Shown: positions 43,479 to 52,469, counted from the stretch's first letter. The stretch: DNA of 64,000 bases from JBCCOW01 sp038749105 (GCA_038749105.1 JBCDIM010000009.1:1-64000), one strand, 5' to 3'. Program-made: numbers and translations. The notes: generated by a model from the sequence alone, not told the origin.

Positions 43479-44611
43479 CGATGAAGGTGTTGGTCTCGGG
43501 CGTGGCGGGCTTTATCGGGGGGCACGTCGCGGAGCGATACCTCGACGAGGGCGCGAGCGTGGTGGGTTTCGACAACCTCTCGCGCCGCGGGAACGTCGAG
43601 AACATCCGTTGGCTGAGTGAGCATGCCGAGTCAAAACCCGGGCGGTTCGAGTTCGTTCACTGTGATATCCGCAACGAGACCGACTGCCTCGGGCTTTTCG
43701 AGGCGCACAAGGACGCAGACGTGGTGATCCACTTGGCAGGCCAGGTGGCGGTCACCACCTCGTTCCTGAACCCGCGGATGGACTTTGAAGCCAATGCGTT
43801 GGGGACGCTGAACCTGTTGGAGGCTACCCGGCTTTACACCCCGAAGGCGGCGTTTGTGTTCGCGTCGACCAACAAGGTTTACGGCGGGATGGAGCAGGTG
43901 GAGGTGGTGCTCGACGAGTCGACCGGCCGGTATCGGTACGCGGATTATCCCAAAGGCATCCCCGAGACGGCCCCGCTGGACTTCCACTCGCCCTATGGCT
44001 GCTCAAAGGGTACGGCCGATCAGTATGTCCGCGACTACGCCCGGATGTACGACCTCAACACGGTGGTGTTCCGGCAGTCGTGCATCTATGGGACACGCCA
44101 GTTCGGGGTCGAAGACCAGGGCTGGATCGCGTGGTTCACGATCGCCCGGTTGTTGGGCAAGCCCATCACGGTGTACGGGGATGGTCGCCAGGTGCGGGAT
44201 ACGCTCTGGGTTGATGACCTGGTAGACCTGTATCAGGCGGCCATCGGGAACATGGCTGTGGCGCGGGGGAAGGTGTACAACGCCGGCGGCGGCGTGGGGA
44301 ACACCCTGTCTTTGCTGGAGCTTGTCGATCATCTCAAGGAGCACACGGGCAGTGATGACCCGGTGGCCTTCGATGACTGGAGGCCCGGCGATCAGCGTTG
44401 CTTTATCGCCGATGTGACCAAGGCACAGACCGAGCTTGGCTGGACCCCTAAGACGCCGCCGAGCGAAGGCGTGCAGAAGCTGGCCGATTGGGCGGTGCGG
44501 AACCAAGCCGTGCTCGAGCGCGTTCTGGGGAGTGTTGGCAAGGGCAAGGACCCGCAGAAGCAGGCGGTTGAACAGAAGCGTCTGCAGGAGGCGAACCGGG
44601 GGGACGGGTGA
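43475..44611 (+). CDS. CDP-paratose 2-epimerase-like NAD-dependent SDR
   Basis: This 378-residue extended-SDR enzyme has the NAD motif GVAGFIG (9-15), the catalytic YGCSK (Tyr174, Lys178) and the stretch QSCIYGTRQFGVEDQGWIAWF that is typical of CDP-tyvelose/CDP-paratose 2-epimerases (RfbE). Those make CDP-tyvelose from CDP-paratose. A 25-residue insertion (YGGMEQVEVVLDESTGRYRYADY) after the Ser/Thr position is also seen in that family. It is the only nucleotide-sugar enzyme in the operon; partners for a dideoxy sugar are absent here. A closely related epimerase activity is an alternative. It overlaps the previous gene by ATGA. Confidence 0.8.
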   Translation: MTMKVLVSGVAGFIGGHVAERYLDEGASVVGFDNLSRRGNVENIRWLSEHAESKPGRFEFVHCDIRNETDCLGLFEAHKDADVVIHLAGQVAVTTSFLNPRMDFEANALGTLNLLEATRLYTPKAAFVFASTNKVYGGMEQVEVVLDESTGRYRYADYPKGIPETAPLDFHSPYGCSKGTADQYVRDYARMYDLNTVVFRQSCIYGTRQFGVEDQGWIAWFTIARLLGKPITVYGDGRQVRDTLWVDDLVDLYQAAIGNMAVARGKVYNAGGGVGNTLSLLELVDHLKEHTGSDDPVAFDDWRPGDQRCFIADVTKAQTELGWTPKTPPSEGVQKLADWAVRNQAVLERVLGSVGKGKDPQKQAVEQKRLQEANRGDG

Positions 44612-45807
44612 GCGGCGGCGTCCCGGCGGGCGGGGCACCACGAACGATGCGTGTGTTGTGTGTCGACCAGACCGGGAAGCTGGGGGGGGCAGAGCTCTCG
44701 CTGCTGGACCTGGCGGTCCGTTGGGGGGGCCACTGCGGCGTGGTGCTCTTCGAGGATGGCGTGTTCCGCGAACGGCTCGAGGCGGGCGGAGTCCCGGTGG
44801 AGGTGATGCCTTTGGGTGGGACTGTGGCGGGGCACAAAAAGGAGGGCGGTCTGCTCGGGCAGTTGCGGGTGGGCCCGGCCGTGCTCGGTTTGGCGCGGCG
44901 GTTGGCAGAGAAGGCTAAAGGCTTCGACGTGCTTTATGCCAACACGCAGAAGGCGTTCGTCGTGTCGGCGGTAGCGGGGTGGTGGGCGAAACGGCCGGTC
45001 GTCTGGCACCTGCGGGATATGCTGACGGCTGGGCATTTCAGCGGGGCTAACCGTCGGGCCGCGGTGGGCCTCGCCAACCGGTTGGCCGCGAAGGTGATCT
45101 GCAACTCGCAGGCGACGCGGGACGCATTTGTGGCCGCGGGTGGCCGGACGGATAAGGCGGTGGTGGTGCACAACGGGATCGATGCGCAGCCGTTTGAGGG
45201 GTTGGACGCGGCGGCGGCAGGGGTGCGGACAGGCCTGGTCGCCGGCGATGAATTCGTCGTGGGGGTCTTCGGTCGGCTTACACCCTGGAAAGGCCAAGAC
45301 GTGTTGATCGACGCGGTGCAGGCGATGACCGGCGGCCCCGGCAAGCGGGTGTCTGCCTGGATCGTCGGCGAAGCGCTGTTTACCGATGAAGACCGAGCCT
45401 ACGCGGATCGGTTGCGTGCCCGTGCAGGGCCGTCGGTGCGATTTCTGGGGTTTCGAGGAGATGTTCCGGCGGTGATGCGGGCGTGCGATGCGGTAGTGCA
45501 TTGCTCGGTGGAGCCGGAGCCGTTTGGCCGGGTGATTGTGGAGGCGATGTTGGCGGGTCGGCCGGTGGTCGCCAGCGGGGCGGGTGGCGCGGCCGAGATC
45601 GTGAAGGATGGCGTGACCGGGATGCTTGTGGAGCCAGGAGACGTCAGCGCACTGGCGGCGGCGCTGCGTCGCTTACGGGATGAGTCGGGTCTGGCGGCAC
45701 GGCTGGCGGCGGCGGGTCGGTCCGAGGCGCTCGAGCTTTTCTCGATCGATCGCGTCGCAGCGGGCGTGGATGCGGTGTTGGAAAGCGTCTTCACACCGCG
45801 CGACTAA
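44608..45807 (+). CDS. Glycosyltransferase family 4, last gene of the operon
   Basis: This 399-residue GT-B protein starts at GTG 44608, overlapping the SDR stop. Features: MRVLCVDQTGKLGGAELSLLDL (GGAE motif), VLYANTQKAFVVSAV, WHLRDMLTAGHFS, VVVHNGIDAQPFEG at the junction, VGVFGRLTPWKGQDVLIDAV and EPEPFGRVIVEAMLAGRPVVAS with E-x7-E. It ends the unbroken plus-strand run; the next gene is convergent and no clear terminator is seen in the 78-bp gap apart from a short GGAC/GTCC stem. Sugar specificity is unknown. Confidence 0.92.
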   Translation: MSGGVPAGGAPRTMRVLCVDQTGKLGGAELSLLDLAVRWGGHCGVVLFEDGVFRERLEAGGVPVEVMPLGGTVAGHKKEGGLLGQLRVGPAVLGLARRLAEKAKGFDVLYANTQKAFVVSAVAGWWAKRPVVWHLRDMLTAGHFSGANRRAAVGLANRLAAKVICNSQATRDAFVAAGGRTDKAVVVHNGIDAQPFEGLDAAAAGVRTGLVAGDEFVVGVFGRLTPWKGQDVLIDAVQAMTGGPGKRVSAWIVGEALFTDEDRAYADRLRARAGPSVRFLGFRGDVPAVMRACDAVVHCSVEPEPFGRVIVEAMLAGRPVVASGAGGAAEIVKDGVTGMLVEPGDVSALAAALRRLRDESGLAARLAAAGRSEALELFSIDRVAAGVDAVLESVFTPRD

Positions 45808-45885
45808 GGGACGGCCGGTCCGCGATGCGTCGCACTGCGGCTCAGCAGTTCGAGTCATGTCTTGGCGGGGAAGTCTGCGGACGGG

Positions 45886-46323
45886 TTACACCCAGACATT
45901 CATGAAGATCGCCTGCTCAGGGATCTTGCCCACGAGCTTGCCGACGGTGGTGGTGACGAACTTGACCTCGTATTCGGGGTGGAGGTCGAGCCATTCGTTG
46001 ACCTGTTCGTCGAGGTGATCGATGGCATCGAGGCGGAGCTTGGAGACGAAGGTCTTGACATGGATCGCCCCCTTGCCGGTGAGGTTGGGGGTGCGGGTCC
46101 AGTGGTCCTCGTGGGGCTTTCGGCCTTCGGACCGGATCAGCTTGGCGTTCTTGATGCGGTCTTCATCCCCGGCCATGTCGATGGGCGCGAGCTCGTCGTC
46201 GCCGTGGGCGCTGGAGGCGTCGTTCGGGTTGGGGCTGTCGTCTTCGTGGTCGAGCTCGATGGGGATCGCGTCGGCGAGCAAGTCTTCGTCGGAAGGGTGA
46301 TCGGGAGTGAGCGGGGGGGTCAT
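45886..46323 (-). CDS. Conserved-looking hypothetical protein
   Basis: This 145-residue acidic protein has no signal peptide. The first 65 residues are Asp/Glu/Pro-rich and probably disordered. The remaining part is well-formed: a short strand, then KTFVSKLRLDAIDHLDEQVNEWLDLHPEYEVKFVTTTVGKL (read in parts), resembling a small alpha/beta fold of the DUF4177/sensor type. I do not recognise it. It lies convergent to the operon end and starts near a 93-bp gap. Function is unknown; the amino acid composition and clean frame support it as a real gene. Confidence 0.65.
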   Translation of the reverse strand: MTPPLTPDHPSDEDLLADAIPIELDHEDDSPNPNDASSAHGDDELAPIDMAGDEDRIKNAKLIRSEGRKPHEDHWTRTPNLTGKGAIHVKTFVSKLRLDAIDHLDEQVNEWLDLHPEYEVKFVTTTVGKLVGKIPEQAIFMNVWV

Positions 46324-46416
46324 ATCTGGCTCCGCAGAGGAAAGAGAACGTGAGACAAAGCTTGGTTGTAACGCGCCGTTGCTTCGTGGTCTAGCGGGAA
46401 AAGTTGGGGTTTCCGG

Positions 46417-46821
46417 CTAATCGATCACGGCGAGCCAGCGGTCCGGGCTGAGCTTCTGGAGGCCGACCCGTGCGTCAAGGCCGGTGGTGTGGAGGCGCAG
46501 GCAGATGCGGGTATCGGACCACAGCAGCGCGTAGGCATGGCCTTGAGCAACGCGGGTGACCGTTCCGCGGTTGCCCAGGACAGGCCCTTGGTGGCGGAGA
46601 TAGTGGGTGCGGTGTGGCGAAAGCGGGGTCAGGATCAGGCGGCGGAGTAAGGGCCAATCCTGTGGCGGGGCGGCGACGCGGAAGGTGGTTAGGCGGTCTT
46701 GGGCGAGCGAGGCGGGGCCGGGAGGCGTGATGAGCCAGTCATGATGGGTAGGGGGCGCGGGGGCCGGGGCGTGGTCGTGGCGGAGGATGGCGGTGGGTAA
46801 GGGCTGCACGGCGTTGGACAA
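46417..46821 (-). CDS. Hypothetical protein
   Basis: This 134-residue protein has a Pro/His-rich N-terminus (residues 10-35) and a better-ordered half with DWPLLRRLILTPLSPHRTHYL and a beta-like end (YALLWSDTRICLRLHTTGL). No membrane segment or family is recognised. It is on the minus strand, back to back with the TPR lipoprotein gene, so the 110-bp gap between them must hold divergent promoters. Rated only moderately because short GC-rich frames can mislead. Confidence 0.5.
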   Translation of the reverse strand: MSNAVQPLPTAILRHDHAPAPAPPTHHDWLITPPGPASLAQDRLTTFRVAAPPQDWPLLRRLILTPLSPHRTHYLRHQGPVLGNRGTVTRVAQGHAYALLWSDTRICLRLHTTGLDARVGLQKLSPDRWLAVID

Positions 46822-46932
46822 ATGCGGAGTTTGTCAGGGGCTTGGCCCGATCATATTCTGACAGTGTGTGGGGGTGTTGGGCCGGCAGCGAGTCGGTGCG
46901 TGGCGGGTTGTCCGAATAGAGCAGGGATCAGG

Positions 46933-47691
46933 ATGATGCGAATAGACCAGCGTTCTTGGCCGGTACGACAGATGACAGGTGTTTGGGCCCTTGCCCTGGT
47001 CTTGCTGCTGGGGGGCTGCGTGACCGCATCGATGCACCGGGAGAAGGGCAGCGAGCTGCGCAAGCAGGGCGACTTCGTTACGGCCCTGGAAGAGTTTGAG
47101 CAGGCGGTGGCGAAAGACCCGACCAGCTGGCGTGCACAGTACTGGCTGGGGCGTACCTACAACGACCTGGGGCGCCCGTTGGACGCCCAGCTCCCGCTTG
47201 AAAAGGCGTTGGAGTTGCGTCGGTTTGGCGGGACGGAGACGGAGCGGATCCTGGACGAGTTAGCCCGGTCGTATTTCGAGCAGGAGGCGTATGGCGAGCT
47301 GTTCGCGTTCTTAGAGGCGGAAGCCGAGTCACGCGATCGGTCGGTGGATTACATCCGGCTGGCGGACTTCATGGTGAAAGCCGGCGACGTGGATCAAGCG
47401 GCGGTGGCGTATCAGAAGGCGGCGTTCTTCGCGGAGGCCGACGACGAGCAGCCGTACTTGGCGCTGGCGAGCTTCTACGAGTCTGTAAACGATCGGCCCA
47501 AGGCGGTGCTGGCCTTGCGGAACGCGTTGTTCGTCGCGCCCGAGAGCGAGGAAGTGGCGGCCCGGCTGCGGAGCCACGGGCTGGTGCCCGGGCCGACACT
47601 GAAGCTGCGTCCTGCGAAGCCTTTGCTGAAGAGCCCGGAGGGGACGCCGCCGGTTGGGCGGATCACGGTGCCCGCGACACAGCCGCAGTGA
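46933..47691 (+). CDS. TPR-repeat lipoprotein
   Basis: This 252-residue protein starts at ATG 46933 (ATG 46936 is also possible). A lipoprotein signal is clear: basic start, hydrophobic ALALVLLLGG and Cys29 in LLLGGC. The mature part has three to four TPR-like repeats, e.g. ALEEFEQAVAKDPTSWRAQYWLGRTYNDLGR (about 55-85, in two parts) and the repeat starting VAYQKAAFFAEADDEQPYLALASFYE. The C-terminal 35 residues are Pro-rich. It probably acts as a periplasmic protein-protein scaffold. Its closeness to the exopolysaccharide operon could be functional or accidental. Confidence 0.85.
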   Translation: MMRIDQRSWPVRQMTGVWALALVLLLGGCVTASMHREKGSELRKQGDFVTALEEFEQAVAKDPTSWRAQYWLGRTYNDLGRPLDAQLPLEKALELRRFGGTETERILDELARSYFEQEAYGELFAFLEAEAESRDRSVDYIRLADFMVKAGDVDQAAVAYQKAAFFAEADDEQPYLALASFYESVNDRPKAVLALRNALFVAPESEEVAARLRSHGLVPGPTLKLRPAKPLLKSPEGTPPVGRITVPATQPQ

Positions 47692-47744
47692 ATGACAATT
47701 GAGTTTGCGATAAGACGGATCGGCGACGCGTCGCGTCGCGGCTG

Positions 47745-48383
47745 TTATGTGGCGGTGAGGGTTGGTGCGGGGAGGCCGAGGAAGTTGGCGAGAAGTTTGG
47801 GGCCTTCTTCGGTGAGGAACGACTCGGGGTGGAACTGCAGGCCTTCGAGGGGGGCATTGCCGTGGGGGAGAGCGCCGGGCTTGGCGCGGAGGGCCATGAT
47901 GACCTGGGTGGGTCTACAGTCGATAGTATCCTCGGCCCAGGCGGAGACCTCGAAGCGGTCGTGGTCGAACGAGTCGTTGAGGATGACGAGGCTGTGGTAG
48001 CGGGTCGCGGTGAAGGGGTTGGAGACGCCGGCGAAGAGGGTCTTGCCGTCGTGGTGGATGGGGCTGGTCTTGCCGTGCATCAGGATGCGGTGGCGGTCGA
48101 CGGTCATTCCGAACTGGGCGCCGATGGACTGGTGTCCGAGGCAGACGCCGAGCAGGGGGGCTCGGCCGGCGAAGGCGTCGATCACGGCACAGGAGACACC
48201 GGCCTCGGTCGGCGTGCAGGGGCCGGGCGAGACGATGACGTGCGACGGGTTGAGGGCGAGGGCCTCGTCGGCGGTGATCTTGTCGTTGCGGACGACGTGG
48301 AGGTCGAGGGAAGCGTCGAGCTCGCCGATACGCTGGACCAGATTGTAGGTGAAGCTGTCGTAGTTGTCGATCAGCAGGATCAT
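47745..48383 (-). CDS. trpG: Glutamine amidotransferase subunit, anthranilate/aminodeoxychorismate synthase component II
   Basis: This 212-residue class I amidotransferase has the catalytic triad Cys81 (GVCLGHQ), His185 and Glu187 (FHPES), with oxyanion-hole SPGPCTPTEAG (52-62). It releases ammonia from glutamine for the partner synthase that makes anthranilate (tryptophan) or 4-amino-4-deoxychorismate (folate); in many bacteria one subunit serves both. No component I gene is adjacent, so trpG and pabA cannot be told apart here. It is convergent with the TPR lipoprotein gene. The start at ATG 48383 is standard for the family (MILLIDNYDSFTYNL). Confidence 0.92.
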   Translation of the reverse strand: MILLIDNYDSFTYNLVQRIGELDASLDLHVVRNDKITADEALALNPSHVIVSPGPCTPTEAGVSCAVIDAFAGRAPLLGVCLGHQSIGAQFGMTVDRHRILMHGKTSPIHHDGKTLFAGVSNPFTATRYHSLVILNDSFDHDRFEVSAWAEDTIDCRPTQVIMALRAKPGALPHGNAPLEGLQFHPESFLTEEGPKLLANFLGLPAPTLTAT

Positions 48384-48453
48384 GCGGAGAGTATAGAGAG
48401 GGCCTGGGCAGGGATTGGGCGTTTGCGCCGAGAGCTTTTAGGATTGGCGGTCG

Positions 48454-48825
48454 ATGCGTTTTTCCAAGATCAGTCATGGGTTGGTAGCGGCGTTCCTGTT
48501 GGCGATGGCGGGGATCCAGCTGAATGATCCCGATCCGCTGTTTTGGGGGGTGGTTTACGGCGCGGCCGCGGTGATGCCCATTGCCCGGCTGGCGGGGCAT
48601 CGCCTCCCGGTGGGCTGGGGGATTGCGGCGGGGTTGGCGGTGGCGGGCCTGGCGGTCTCGTTGCCGGGCCTGATCGACTTCATCCGGTTCGGTGATTACG
48701 CGTTGGTCGGCGGGTCGATGAGCGGGGAGCGACCGCACATCGAGCTGGCACGCGAGTTTCTGGGGGCCCTGATCGGGCTGCTTTGCCTGGTCCCGTACCG
48801 GAAGTGGCATACCCGCGGTGCTTGA
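48454..48825 (+). CDS. TMEM220-like membrane protein
   Basis: This 123-residue protein has four hydrophobic segments (about 8-22, 30-45, 53-70 and 100-115). The motif QLNDPDPLFWGVVYGAAAV matches the TMEM220 family of small membrane proteins, whose reaction is unknown. It is divergent from trpG across a 70-bp gap. The C-terminus is short and basic. Identification rests mainly on the NDPDP motif and membrane layout. Confidence 0.75.
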   Translation: MRFSKISHGLVAAFLLAMAGIQLNDPDPLFWGVVYGAAAVMPIARLAGHRLPVGWGIAAGLAVAGLAVSLPGLIDFIRFGDYALVGGSMSGERPHIELAREFLGALIGLLCLVPYRKWHTRGA

Positions 48826-48851
48826 CGGTGTACCGCTTGAATGAGCGGTTC

Positions 48852-48985
48852 TCAGGCGGTTTGAGCTTCGTTGAGAGCGGGGTAGTCGGTGTAGCCCGCG
48901 GCGGGGTTGTCGAGGTAGGCGGGTATGGCTTGGGAGAGCGGCGGCGTCTCGTCGGGTGGGTCGGTCAGGTGGCGAATGAGCGGTA
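48852..48985 (-). pseudogene. Possible remnant of an Old Yellow Enzyme-type oxidoreductase C-terminus
   Basis: Reading leftward into the stop at 48852-48854, one frame ends in AAGYTDYPALNEAQTA, which resembles the closing GYTDYPAL segment of NADH:flavin oxidoreductases (NemA-like). The readable stretch upstream (IRHLTDPPDETPPLSQ) is weak and runs into the end of the neighbouring zinc-ribbon gene in another frame. It may be the tail of a deleted gene. Without a search this is tentative. Confidence 0.3.
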
Positions 48986-49603
48986 GACGAGGCTGGTGAC
49001 GAGGGCGACGATGCAGGCCATGATGTAGAGGGCGGGGTCGTAGCCGAGGACGAGGATGCAGCCGGTGAGAAGGGCGGCACCGACGATGGGCATGAGGCGG
49101 CCGCCGAGTCGGTCGTCGAGCGCGGCGAGGATGAGGAAAGTGACACCGGCGATCCAGGGGATCAGCAGCAGCGCGGAGAGCGAGGCAAGCAGGGTGTTGG
49201 CGGCCAGCCCGGCGGTGCTCTGGGCATCACCTCCTGCGAGCTGGTTGGACCAGCCCGGGGCGCTGCGGTTGATGAGGATCCGGCCCACAAGGGTGAGAAG
49301 CAGAGCGGCGTAGCCCGCGAGTCGGGGGCCTTCGATCCAGTAACTGCGTTCTGTGAGCTTCCGGGGCGGCTTGTCGGTGGTGGTCTTGAGGTCGAACGGG
49401 TCAAACGGCCGGAAGCACTTAGGGCAGTGGTCGTCGGTGAGCCCGGTGAGGTTGTAGCCGCAGGCCGGGCAGAACCGCATCTCCGGGATCTCGGTGGGCA
49501 GCGGGGCCAGCGGCGGCGGGGGGGCGCTGGCAGGCGCGACAGGCGCAGCGGGTTGCGGCTCAGGGTCGGCCGGGGGCTTCTCGAGTTCGTAGGGGTCCGC
49601 CAT
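48965..49603 (-). CDS. Zinc-ribbon membrane protein
   Basis: This 212-residue protein has a Pro/Ala-rich N-terminus (1-40), a zinc ribbon with two CxxC pairs (FCPACGYNLTGL and CPKCFRPFDPF, about 44-68), then about four membrane segments (roughly 95-200). Such ribbon-plus-membrane proteins with a CPxCGYNLxGL element are frequent in planctomycetes and have no assigned function. It lies 25 bp downstream of leuS on the same strand, so it is probably co-transcribed with it. A related ribbon is in the gene at 52539-53966. Confidence 0.75.
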   Translation of the reverse strand: MADPYELEKPPADPEPQPAAPVAPASAPPPPLAPLPTEIPEMRFCPACGYNLTGLTDDHCPKCFRPFDPFDLKTTTDKPPRKLTERSYWIEGPRLAGYAALLLTLVGRILINRSAPGWSNQLAGGDAQSTAGLAANTLLASLSALLLIPWIAGVTFLILAALDDRLGGRLMPIVGAALLTGCILVLGYDPALYIMACIVALVTSLVYRSFAT

Positions 49604-49628
49604 GCCCTGAGTTTACCCTCACAGCAGT

Positions 49629-52469
49629 TCAACCAACGACGAAGTTGATCAGCCGACCCGGGATCAGGATGAGCTTGCGGACGGTCTTCCCCTCGAGGTG
49701 CTCAGCGACGTTGGGGTCGGCCTTCGCGGCGGCCTCGATGGCGGGCTGATCGGCGTCGGCGGGGACGGAGATCTTGCCGCGGAGCTTCCCGTTGACCTGG
49801 ACCGGGTACTCAACGGTGTCCTGGATCAGATACTCGGGGTTGTGCTGGGGCCAGGGGGCGTCGGCGACGGTGTCGGTGAACCCGAGGCGTTGCCAGAGTT
49901 CTTCGGCAAGGTGCGGGGCGAAAGGCCCGAGCATCTTCACGAGGTCCTCGGCGATGTCGCGGGGCACGGCGTCGAGCTTGACCAGGGCGTTGTTAAGCTC
50001 GATGAGCGCGGCGATCGCGGTGTTGAAGCTCAGGCGGGCCATGTCGTCGGTGACACGCTTGATGGTGTGGTGGTGGAGTCGGCGGAGGTCGGCGTCGGGC
50101 TCGTCGGTGGATACGAGGAGTTGGTCGGTGTCGTCGAGGAGGTTACGCCAGAGGCGGTGGAGGAAGCGGTGGACGCCGACGATGTCGGCGGTGTTCCAGA
50201 CCTTGGACTGATCGAGCGGGCCGAGGTACATCTCGTACAGGCGGAGCGTGTCGGCACCGTATTGGTCGATCACGTCGTCGGGGGCGATGGCGTTCTTGAG
50301 GGACTTGCCCATCTTTCCGAACTCTTCGGTGACCGGATTCCCGTTGTGGAAGAAGGTCTCGCCCTTGACGCCCTGGACCTCGGCGGCGGGCTTGCCGTCG
50401 GCGTTGACGACTTCGTCGGCGGGCACAGGGATGCCGCGCTGGTCGCGGTAGCAGTAGGCCTGGATGTAGCCCTGGGCGAAGTACTGGCCGAACGGCTCGG
50501 GCGTCGAGACATGGTCGAGGTCGAAGAGGACCTGGTGCCAGAACCGGGCGTAGAGCAGGTGGAGCACGGCGTGTTCCTGGCCGCCGACGTAGAGGTCGAC
50601 GCCGCCGGCGTGGTAACCGCCGGACGCTTTCTCGCTGAGCATCCAGCGGCGTTCGGCGTCGGTGCCGACGAGTTGCTGGTTGTTCCGCGGGTCGAGGTAG
50701 CGGAGGTAGTACCAGCAGGAGCCGGCCCAGTTGGGCATGGTGTTGAGCTCACGGGTGTAGGTGACGCCGTCGAGGGTGACCTGCTTCCAGTCGTCGCCGG
50801 CCCTGCCGAGCGGGGGTGCGGGCGGGGCGTCGGGGTCGTCGCTGCCGGTCGGCTTGAAGTCCTCCATCTCGGGGAGCTCGACGGGGAGGTCGGCTTCGTC
50901 GACCGGGCGGACCTCGCCATTGGGGCCGTGTAGGATGGGGAAGGGTTCGCCCCAGTAGCGTTGTCGGGAGAAGAGCCAGTCGCGGAGCCGGTATTGGGTC
51001 TTGCCGCGGCCGAGGTCGTGTCGTTCGAGCCAGTCGGTGATCAGGGCTTTGGCTTCGGCGACGGGCTTGCCGTTGAGCGAGACCTCGCCGTTGGCGGAGT
51101 TGATGAGGTCGCCGTCGCCGGTCCACGCCTCGGCCTCGATGTTGTGCTTCTTGGGGCTCTGAACGACTTCGCTGATGGGCAGCGCGAAGGTGTTGGCGAA
51201 GGCGTGGTCGCGGGTGTCGTGAGCGGGGACGGCCATGATTGCACCGGTGCCGTAGCCCATCATGACGTAGTCGGCGATCCAGACGGGGATGGGCTCGCCG
51301 TTGACGGGGTTGGTGGCGTGGGCCCCGGTGAAGACGCCGGTTTTGGTCTTATCGTCAGCGCCGCGGTCTTCTTGGGACTTGGCGGCGGCTTCTGACTGGT
51401 AGGCCTTCACGGCATCGCGCTGATCATCAGTGGTGATCACATCGACGAGCGGGTGCTCGGGGGCGAGGACCATGTAGGTCGCGCCGAAGAGGGTGTCGGG
51501 GCGGGTGGTGAAGACGCGGATGGATTCGTCGGCATCGACGACGGGGAAATCGACGAGCGCGCCTTCGCTGCGGCCGATCCAGTTGCGTTGGAGGTTTTTG
51601 ATGGCTTCGGGCCATTTGACGGTGTCGAGGCCTTCGATGAGCCGGTCGGCGTAGGCGGTGATGCGGAGCATCCACTGCTTGAGCGGACGCTTCACAACGG
51701 GGAAGTTGCCGCGCTCGGATCTGCCGTCGGCGGTGACCTCTTCGTTGGCGAGGACGGTGCCGAGCTGGGGGCACCAGTTGACCTCGACGTCGGCGAGGTA
51801 GGCGAGTCGGTATTCGTCGAGGAGGCGGGCTTGTTGTTCGGGGGAGAGCTCGTACCACTTGTGGACGCCGATGCGTCCACCGGTCAGGGCTTCGAGGTCT
51901 TCGTCGGCTCCGGAGGGGATCAGTTCGCCATCAAGCCCGATGTAGTAGTTCTCGCCCTCGAGCTCGTTGATGAGGTGGGCGATGGGCATCGCCTTGTTGT
52001 GGGTGGGGTCGAAGTAGCTGTGGTAGAGCTGGAGGAAGACCCACTGGGTCCAGCGGACGTAGCCCGGGTCGGTGGTGGCGAGGCAGCGGTCCCAGTCGTA
52101 GCCCATGCCCAGGGCTTTGAGCTGGCGGACCATGTTGGCGATGTTCTTTTCGGTGGTGACGCGGGGGTGGACGTTGGTCTCGATGGCGTACTGTTCGGCG
52201 GGGAGGCCGAAGGCGTCGAAGCCCATGGGGTGGAGGACAGCGTGCCCGGTCATGCGTTTGAACCGGCCGAGGACATCGGTGGCGATGAAGCCGAGAGGGT
52301 GCCCGACATGGAGCCCAACGCCCGAGGGGTAGGGGAACATGTCGAGGACGTAGAACTTGGGCTTGTCGGGGTCGAAGCCCGGCTGTTCGGGGTTGGGGAC
52401 GGCGTAGGTCTTCTCGGCGTCCCAGCGGGCTTGCCACTTGGCCTCGATATCGGCGGGGGTGTAGGGCAT
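49629..52469 (-). CDS. leuS: Leucyl-tRNA synthetase
   Basis: This 946-residue class I synthetase charges tRNA-Leu. The HIGH-type motif appears as PSGVGLHVGHPLGF (about 48-61), the CP1 editing domain spans roughly 230-420 (TTRPDTLFGATYMVLAPEHPL), and the KMSKS loop reads KMGKS (718-722). The C-terminal anticodon-binding and LeuRS-specific regions (VNGKLRGKI) are present. Length fits bacterial LeuRS with the usual insertions (about 860-960). The Gly-for-Ser change in KMSKS occurs in other LeuRS sequences and does not suggest inactivity. The start ATG 52469 is clean. Confidence 0.97.
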   Translation of the reverse strand: MPYTPADIEAKWQARWDAEKTYAVPNPEQPGFDPDKPKFYVLDMFPYPSGVGLHVGHPLGFIATDVLGRFKRMTGHAVLHPMGFDAFGLPAEQYAIETNVHPRVTTEKNIANMVRQLKALGMGYDWDRCLATTDPGYVRWTQWVFLQLYHSYFDPTHNKAMPIAHLINELEGENYYIGLDGELIPSGADEDLEALTGGRIGVHKWYELSPEQQARLLDEYRLAYLADVEVNWCPQLGTVLANEEVTADGRSERGNFPVVKRPLKQWMLRITAYADRLIEGLDTVKWPEAIKNLQRNWIGRSEGALVDFPVVDADESIRVFTTRPDTLFGATYMVLAPEHPLVDVITTDDQRDAVKAYQSEAAAKSQEDRGADDKTKTGVFTGAHATNPVNGEPIPVWIADYVMMGYGTGAIMAVPAHDTRDHAFANTFALPISEVVQSPKKHNIEAEAWTGDGDLINSANGEVSLNGKPVAEAKALITDWLERHDLGRGKTQYRLRDWLFSRQRYWGEPFPILHGPNGEVRPVDEADLPVELPEMEDFKPTGSDDPDAPPAPPLGRAGDDWKQVTLDGVTYTRELNTMPNWAGSCWYYLRYLDPRNNQQLVGTDAERRWMLSEKASGGYHAGGVDLYVGGQEHAVLHLLYARFWHQVLFDLDHVSTPEPFGQYFAQGYIQAYCYRDQRGIPVPADEVVNADGKPAAEVQGVKGETFFHNGNPVTEEFGKMGKSLKNAIAPDDVIDQYGADTLRLYEMYLGPLDQSKVWNTADIVGVHRFLHRLWRNLLDDTDQLLVSTDEPDADLRRLHHHTIKRVTDDMARLSFNTAIAALIELNNALVKLDAVPRDIAEDLVKMLGPFAPHLAEELWQRLGFTDTVADAPWPQHNPEYLIQDTVEYPVQVNGKLRGKISVPADADQPAIEAAAKADPNVAEHLEGKTVRKLILIPGRLINFVVG

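Noticed and set aside
50304..50318. KMGKS instead of KMSKS in leucyl-tRNA synthetase as a sign of inactivity
   Set aside because: A Gly at this position occurs in other LeuRS proteins as far as I recall; all other motifs are intact.
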